Positions 1-5,147 of a DNA stretch of 5,147 nt are shown in pieces; positions within the stretch are counted from its first letter, which is position 1, and every line of letters begins with the position of its first letter. This DNA comes from Pseudomonadota bacterium. Lineage in GTDB: Bacteria > Pseudomonadota > Gammaproteobacteria > Burkholderiales > Burkholderiaceae_F. The notes under the pieces are model-generated. The model worked only from the letters and a program-made list of their open reading frames with translations. It ran no database searches and was not told where the DNA came from. Made by a program: the position numbers and the translations under genes. Location: positions 1-5,147 of the forward strand of contig JAKANT010000173.1 in assembly GCA_021823635.1 (NCBI GenBank), in the 5' to 3' direction.

Positions 1-35
1 AACGGGGGCGCGACCGCTTTCCCGCGCGCCAGCGA

Positions 36-94
36 GCGTCGGCGACACACGCGCCGCGCGCCCGCGTCGGTGCCACGCGCCGGTGCGAACGCGC
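36..94. repeat. Short imperfect GC-rich direct repeats upstream of maeB
   Basis: GCGTCGG followed after 4-6 bases by ACGCGCCG occurs twice, at 36-56 and 64-82. The second copy runs into a related tandem pair, CGGTGCCACGCGC (68-80) and CGGTGCGAACGCGC (81-94). They end just before the putative -10 element. They could be regulator-binding repeats, but low-complexity GC-rich sequence produces such matches by chance. Bases 1-35 hold nothing I can identify. Confidence 0.35.
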
Positions 95-98
95 GGTC

Positions 99-104
99 CA
101 TAAT
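99..104 (+). promoter_or_regulatory. Possible -10 element of a maeB promoter
   Basis: CATAAT matches the sigma-70 -10 consensus at five of six bases and is one of the few AT-rich spots in an otherwise very GC-rich leader. Transcription would start near base 111 and give a 5' leader of about 24 bases before the ATG at 135. No convincing -35 lies at the normal 16-18 base spacing; the closest resemblance, GTGCCA at 70-75, is too far upstream. An activator-dependent promoter or a chance match are both possible. Confidence 0.3.
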
Positions 105-134
105 TCCCGCCAGCAAACCGCACTTGGATTGCCG

Positions 135-2435
<2,301 letters not shown>

Positions 2436-2448
2436 CCCGTGGCGTGCG

Positions 2449-3729
2449 ATGAGCATCGATGCCGCCAGCCGCGACCGCGTCCAGCTGCGCACCACGCCGG
2501 CCGGTCTGATCCTGCTCGGCGGCGGCGCGCGCGCCGCCTATCAGGTCGGCGTGCTCAAGGGCCTGGCCGCGATCCTGCGCGACGCACGCCGCGGCTTGGA
2601 CCCGAGCATCGCGCAGGGCCATAACCCGTTCCAGATCCTGGTCGGTACGTCGGCCGGCGCGATCAACGCCGCCGCGCTGGCGTGCCGCGCCGACAACTTC
2701 CAGGAAGCGGTGGCGCAGCTCGTGCACGTCTGGGAGAACTTCCACGCCGAACAGGTCTACCGCTCCGACCTGCTCGGCGTCGTTCGCGCCGGCGCGCGCT
2801 GGCTGACGCTGCTGTCGATCGGCTGGATGCTGCGCAAGTCGCTGCGGCTGCGTCCCCGGTCGCTGCTCGACAATGCGCCGCTGCGCGCGCTGCTGACGGC
2901 GATGATCGACTTCGAACGGATGGCGCGCGCCTTCGAGCGTGGCCATCTGCGCGCGCTGGCAGTCACGGCCTCGAGCTACACGTCGGGCCGCCACGTGACC
3001 TTTTATCAGGCGCTGAACGACTACGAGTTGCCGGCCAAGCTGCAGCGCGTCAGCCTGCACGCCCGTATCACGCTCGACCATCTGCTCGCCTCGAGCGCGA
3101 TTCCGTTCGTGTTTCCGGCAGTGCCGCTGCCGGTGGCGCTGGGCGGCGCGCAGGGGGTCGAATACTTCGGCGACGGCGCGATGCGGCAGATCTCGCCGAT
3201 CAGCCCTGCGATCCATCTCGGTGCCGAGCGCGTGCTGGTGATCGGCGCCGGACAACTGGGCAATCCGGGTGCCCTGCAGGGCGCGGAGGCGCGCGCCTAT
3301 CCGTCGTTGGCGCAGATCGCCGGGCACGCGCTGTCGTCGATCTTCCTGGATGCGCTGGCGACCGATATCGAGCGGCTGGAAAAGATGAACCAGTTTGCCG
3401 CCGCGCTGACGCCGGCGCAGCAGCGCGCCTTGAACCTGCGGCCGATCGAATCGCTGGTGATCGCGCCGAGCGAACGCCTGGACGGCATCGCCGCACGGTA
3501 CGTCGGCGCGCTGCCGCGGCCGGTGCGCGCGCTGCTCGAGGTGCTCGGCGCGCATCGCGGCAGCGGCGCCGGGCTGGCGAGCTACCTGCTGTTCGAGTCC
3601 GCCTACACGCGCGTGCTAATCGACCTCGGCTATGCGGACACGCTGGCCCGCGCCGACGCCGTGCTGGCGTTCCTGACCGATTCGCGCGAACCCTTGCCTG
3701 CCCATGCGCCGCGCGTGGTGGTCGTCTAG
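2449..3729 (+). CDS. Patatin-like phospholipase family protein
   Basis: This is a predicted serine lipid acyl hydrolase of 426 residues. All hallmarks of the patatin Ser-Asp dyad are present: the glycine-rich oxyanion loop GGGARAAYQVG (24-34), the nucleophile elbow GTSAG (66-70) with Ser68, and DGA (242-244) with Asp242. No signal peptide or clear transmembrane segment is seen, so it is probably cytoplasmic or loosely membrane-bound. A short hydrophobic stretch with flanking arginines (about 117-130) could touch membrane lipid. The substrate cannot be told from sequence; phospholipids are typical of the family. It starts 13 bases after the maeB stop without a recognisable Shine-Dalgarno, suggesting leaderless-like or coupled translation. 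Its last 26 bases overlap the ribonuclease gene. The C-terminal part (about 290-426) shows no motif I recognise. The family call is very secure, the biological role unknown. Confidence 0.93.
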   Translation: MSIDAASRDRVQLRTTPAGLILLGGGARAAYQVGVLKGLAAILRDARRGLDPSIAQGHNPFQILVGTSAGAINAAALACRADNFQEAVAQLVHVWENFHAEQVYRSDLLGVVRAGARWLTLLSIGWMLRKSLRLRPRSLLDNAPLRALLTAMIDFERMARAFERGHLRALAVTASSYTSGRHVTFYQALNDYELPAKLQRVSLHARITLDHLLASSAIPFVFPAVPLPVALGGAQGVEYFGDGAMRQISPISPAIHLGAERVLVIGAGQLGNPGALQGAEARAYPSLAQIAGHALSSIFLDALATDIERLEKMNQFAAALTPAQQRALNLRPIESLVIAPSERLDGIAARYVGALPRPVRALLEVLGAHRGSGAGLASYLLFESAYTRVLIDLGYADTLARADAVLAFLTDSREPLPAHAPRVVVV

Positions 3730-4084
3730 CCTCGGCGCCGCGATCTTGGCGCTGGCGTGTGCGTTGGCGCCCGCCGCAGCGCGCGAGGCGCCGGCGCTGC
3801 CGGTGGTGGACGTGCGCGAGCTGCCGCCCGAGGCGCAGGCCACGCTGGCGTTGATCAAGCGCGGCGGTCCGTTCCCCTATCGCAAGGATGGCAGCGTGTT
3901 CTTCAACCGCGAACGCCGACTGCCGCCCAAGCCGCGCGGCTATTACACCGAATACACGGTGCCGACGCCGGGCGCGCGCGATCGCGGCGCGCGGCGTATC
4001 GTCGCTGGCGGCAATCCGGCCACAAGCGGCGAGTACTACTACACCGACGATCACTATCAGACGTTTCGCCGTATCCGGGAGTGA
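3704..4084 (+). CDS. Secreted guanyl-specific ribonuclease, barnase / RNase Sa (N1/T1) family
   Basis: This is a predicted extracellular or periplasmic endoribonuclease that cleaves RNA after guanosine. Residues 1-26 form a signal peptide: MRR, a hydrophobic core at 10-22, and an Ala-rich cleavage site near AAA at 24-26. This leaves a mature enzyme of about 100 residues, the normal size. The mature part follows RNase Sa closely: LPPEA (40-44), GPFPY (55-59), NRE (68-70), YYTEYTV (80-86), TPGAR (88-92), RRI (97-99) and TDDHYQTF (114-121). By this alignment the catalytic residues are Glu83, Arg98 and His117 (Sa Glu54, Arg69, His85), with Arg94 matching Sa Arg65; all are present, so activity is likely. 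The disulphide cysteines of RNase Sa are absent; the only Cys (19) lies in the signal peptide. The start lies inside the patatin gene without a clear Shine-Dalgarno. The next upstream in-frame codons lead quickly to a stop, so ATG 3704 is the only good start. The barstar gene follows after 3 bases. Confidence 0.93.
   Translation: MRRAWWSSSLGAAILALACALAPAAAREAPALPVVDVRELPPEAQATLALIKRGGPFPYRKDGSVFFNRERRLPPKPRGYYTEYTVPTPGARDRGARRIVAGGNPATSGEYYYTDDHYQTFRRIRE
4077..4081 (+). promoter_or_regulatory. Ribosome binding site of the barstar gene
   Basis: GGGAG ends 6 bases before GTG 4088 and sits in the last codons of the ribonuclease. It is the clearest Shine-Dalgarno on the plus strand here and supports the GTG start. 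The patatin and ribonuclease starts lack such a site, so the inhibitor may be translated more efficiently than the toxin, which would be protective. That ranking is inference. Confidence 0.7.
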
Positions 4085-4087
4085 ATC

Positions 4088-4483
4088 GTGCCGCGCGTGC
4101 CGACCTGCCTTGCCGACCTGCCCTCGAACGCGGTGCGTCCACTGGGCGCTCTGTCGATCGACACGCTGCGCGGCTGGGCGCAGGCCGCGCAGCACCGCTT
4201 CGTGCTGGCGCCGCTGGCCGGCATCAACGACAAGCGCGCGCGCATCGCCGCAATCGGCCGGGCGTTCGAATTCCCGTCCTGGTTCGGTGCCAACCTCGAT
4301 GCGCTGTACGACAGCCTGACCGATCTGCCGGAACGCGCGCCGGCGCCTGGCTACGTGGTCGTGCTCGACGGTTTGCCCAAGCGCGCGGAGTCGGACGAAA
4401 CCGAGGCCCTGCTCGACGTGTTTCGCGACGCTGCGGAAGAATTCGCCAATCGCGGCCTGGCGCTGCGGGTGTTTTATCGCTGA
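4088..4483 (+). CDS. Barstar-family ribonuclease inhibitor
   Basis: This is the presumed cytoplasmic inhibitor and immunity partner of the adjacent barnase-type RNase. The 131-residue product has no signal peptide. The barstar fold starts near residue 37. Its core segment FPSWFGANLDALYDSLTDL (62-80) aligns with barstar's YYGENLDALWDCLT region. Asp71 and Asp75 match barstar Asp35 and Asp39, which plug the barnase active site. Trp65 stands at the Tyr29 position, and VFRDA (111-115) puts Asp114 at the Glu76 position. The first roughly 36 residues extend beyond the 90-residue Bacillus barstar; such extensions are common in proteobacterial members. The GTG start is supported by GGGAG upstream and by the 3-base gap to the ribonuclease stop, implying co-translation. 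The gene ends 7 bases before the convergent YidB-family gene. Confidence 0.92.
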   Translation: MPRVPTCLADLPSNAVRPLGALSIDTLRGWAQAAQHRFVLAPLAGINDKRARIAAIGRAFEFPSWFGANLDALYDSLTDLPERAPAPGYVVVLDGLPKRAESDETEALLDVFRDAAEEFANRGLALRVFYR

Positions 4484-4490
4484 CGCACGC

Positions 4491-4895
4491 TTACTTCGCC
4501 AACTTGGCGAGCAGCTCGAGCGCGTCGCTGAAGCCACCCTCCGGCGCTTGGCCTTGCGGCGTCAGCCGATCGACGATCTGCGGCAGCAATTGCGACAGCT
4601 GATCGCCGAATGCTTCCAGTGCCAACCCGACCTGATTCGCCATCTGCTGCATCTGTCCGCTGCCAAAGACTTGGGCCAGTTGCTGCGCCGAAATCGGTAG
4701 GTTGGGCCCGGTCGAGATCTAAGAACCCATCTGGTCGCCGAGGCCAGCGCGCTGAAATTGCTGGATCAGTCCCGCGATGCCGCCGAACTGACCGTTGTTG
4801 CTCAGCATCGAGGCAGCCAGTTGCAGCAGCGCGTTGCCGCCGCCCTGGTTGCCAGTCAGACCCTGAAAGACGCCTTTCACCAGTTGGTCGAGCAT
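4491..4895 (-). pseudogene. YidB-family (DUF937) protein gene interrupted by an in-frame amber codon
   Basis: Read on the minus strand from ATG 4895-4893, the frame runs 135 codons to TAA 4493-4491 with one internal TAG at codon 59 (4721-4719). Both halves are recognisably YidB/DUF937. Before the stop are MLDQLVKGV, LIQQFQ and AGLGDQMGS. After it come ISTGPNLPIS, QQLAQVFGS, LPQIVDRLTPQGQ and a LELLAKLAK tail. Family members carry a conserved Trp exactly at the stop position (G-x-x-x-x-S-W-[ILV]-S), so TGG to TAG is the simplest origin. Everything else is intact, including GGAGG 7 bases before the start, so the lesion looks recent or is a sequencing error. As written, only a 58-residue N-terminal fragment would be made. 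The family's function is poorly known. The composition is Gln/Leu/Gly-rich and less GC-rich than its neighbours (36 of 60 bases in 4621-4680 against 41 of 60 in 901-960). It lies downstream of rsmE on the same strand and may share its transcript. Confidence 0.88.
4719..4721 (-). other. Premature TAG codon in the YidB-family gene
   Basis: The plus strand reads CTA, so the minus strand reads TAG as codon 59, between GLGDQMGS and ISTGPN. A plus-strand C at 4720 would restore TGG (Trp). TAG also terminates maeB (2433-2435) and the patatin gene (3727-3729), so reassigned amber codons are unlikely in this genome. Confidence 0.9.
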
Positions 4896-4902
4896 GCGCG
4901 TG

Positions 4903-4907
4903 CCTCC
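4903..4907 (-). promoter_or_regulatory. Shine-Dalgarno of the YidB-family gene
   Basis: CCTCC on the plus strand is GGAGG on the minus strand, 7 bases before ATG 4895. It is the strongest ribosome binding site in the window and fixes the gene start, confirming that this is the real reading frame rather than the longer minus-strand frame covering the same DNA. Confidence 0.8.
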
Positions 4908-4946
4908 GTGCGGTTTGGGGGTGCACGCCAGCGTATCACCGTTCGG

Positions 4947-5147
4947 TTACGCGGCGACGATCGGCGAATCGCCAAGCAGCGCCTGCAGCGCCGCGACGAC
5001 CGCGATGGCCGCGGTTTCCGTGCGCAGCACGCGCGGCCCGAAGCGCGTGCGCCGGAAACGGTGGCGCTCGGCGGCTGCCAGTTCGTCGTCGGTGAAGTCG
5101 CCTTCCGGCCCGATCGCCATCGCGATCGGCTGCGACGGCGCCGACAT
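4947..5147 (-). CDS. rsmE: 16S rRNA (uracil1498-N3)-methyltransferase RsmE, C-terminal part (gene cut by window edge)
   Basis: RsmE methylates N3 of U1498 in 16S rRNA of the 30S subunit, using S-adenosylmethionine. Only the last 66 codons are in the window; the full protein is usually about 240 residues, so the ATG at the window edge is an internal Met codon and the gene starts outside. Two SPOUT-fold signature segments are seen: AIGPEGDF (visible residues 11-18) and FGPRVLRTETAA (36-47), which together form the knotted SAM-binding site. The third Gly of the common GPEGGF motif is Asp here, a tolerable variation. TAA at 4949-4947 ends the gene, 51 bases before the YidB-family start on the same strand. 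Confidence 0.93.
   Translation of the reverse strand: MSAPSQPIAMAIGPEGDFTDDELAAAERHRFRRTRFGPRVLRTETAAIAVVAALQALLGDSPIVAA

Noticed and set aside
3746..3760. A lipoprotein signal at Cys19 of the ribonuclease
   Set aside because: The residues before Cys19 (Ala-Leu-Ala) are a poor lipobox, and a good Ala-X-Ala type signal peptidase I site follows at residues 24-26.
3200..4537. A 445-codon minus-strand open frame across patatin, RNase and barstar
   Set aside because: It spans three well-supported genes on the other strand, has Arg/Ala low-complexity composition and no ribosome binding site of note.
4719..4721. Reading TAG as a recoded amino acid (pyrrolysine-like or genome-wide amber reassignment)
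   Set aside because: TAG is the natural terminator of both maeB and the patatin gene here. No pyrrolysine machinery is in view, and the family residue at this site is Trp, one base away.
4474..4926. A 150-codon minus-strand open frame over the YidB-family locus
   Set aside because: It is in a different frame from the YidB-family match. It is open only because the true frame contains an amber codon, and its product has no family resemblance.
4610..5095. A 161-codon plus-strand open frame across the YidB-family gene and rsmE
   Set aside because: It is antisense to two recognisable genes and Arg/Ser/Pro-rich, with no motif.

Overview
The window is GC-rich and densely coding, as expected of a proteobacterial chromosome. 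A hybrid MaeB, an RsmE tail and a YidB-family gene together point to a beta- or gammaproteobacterium. Xanthomonadales-like lineages are my best guess, but the sequence alone does not fix the taxon. No tRNA, rRNA, CRISPR array, insertion sequence or prophage gene is visible.

Layout on the plus strand: a 134-base leader holds short GC-rich repeats and a possible -10 element. It is followed by maeB (malic enzyme fused to a phosphotransacetylase-like domain, 135-2435) and, 13 bases later, a patatin-like phospholipase (2449-3729). The last 26 bases of that gene overlap the start of a small secreted guanyl-specific ribonuclease of the barnase / RNase Sa family (3704-4084). Three bases after the ribonuclease stop comes its presumed cytoplasmic inhibitor, a barstar-family protein (4088-4483). 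The tight spacing suggests one transcription unit, with maeB possibly read through into the three accessory genes. The ribonuclease and barstar form a toxin/immunity-like pair: the enzyme carries a signal peptide and the inhibitor does not.

On the minus strand, the C-terminal end of rsmE (16S rRNA m3U1498 methyltransferase) enters from the right edge and stops at 4947. Then, 51 bases on, comes a YidB-family (DUF937) gene, 4895 down to 4491, with an excellent Shine-Dalgarno sequence. Its reading frame is broken by one in-frame TAG at codon 59, where the family usually has a conserved tryptophan. Sequence on both sides of the stop matches the family in the same frame, so this is a single-base nonsense lesion (or a sequencing error). 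Because the frame is interrupted, simple ORF calling misses the gene and shows a meaningless ORF in another frame. The YidB and barstar genes converge with only 7 bases between them.

The observations most worth following are the amber-interrupted YidB gene and the linkage of patatin, secreted RNase and barstar behind a central-metabolism gene.
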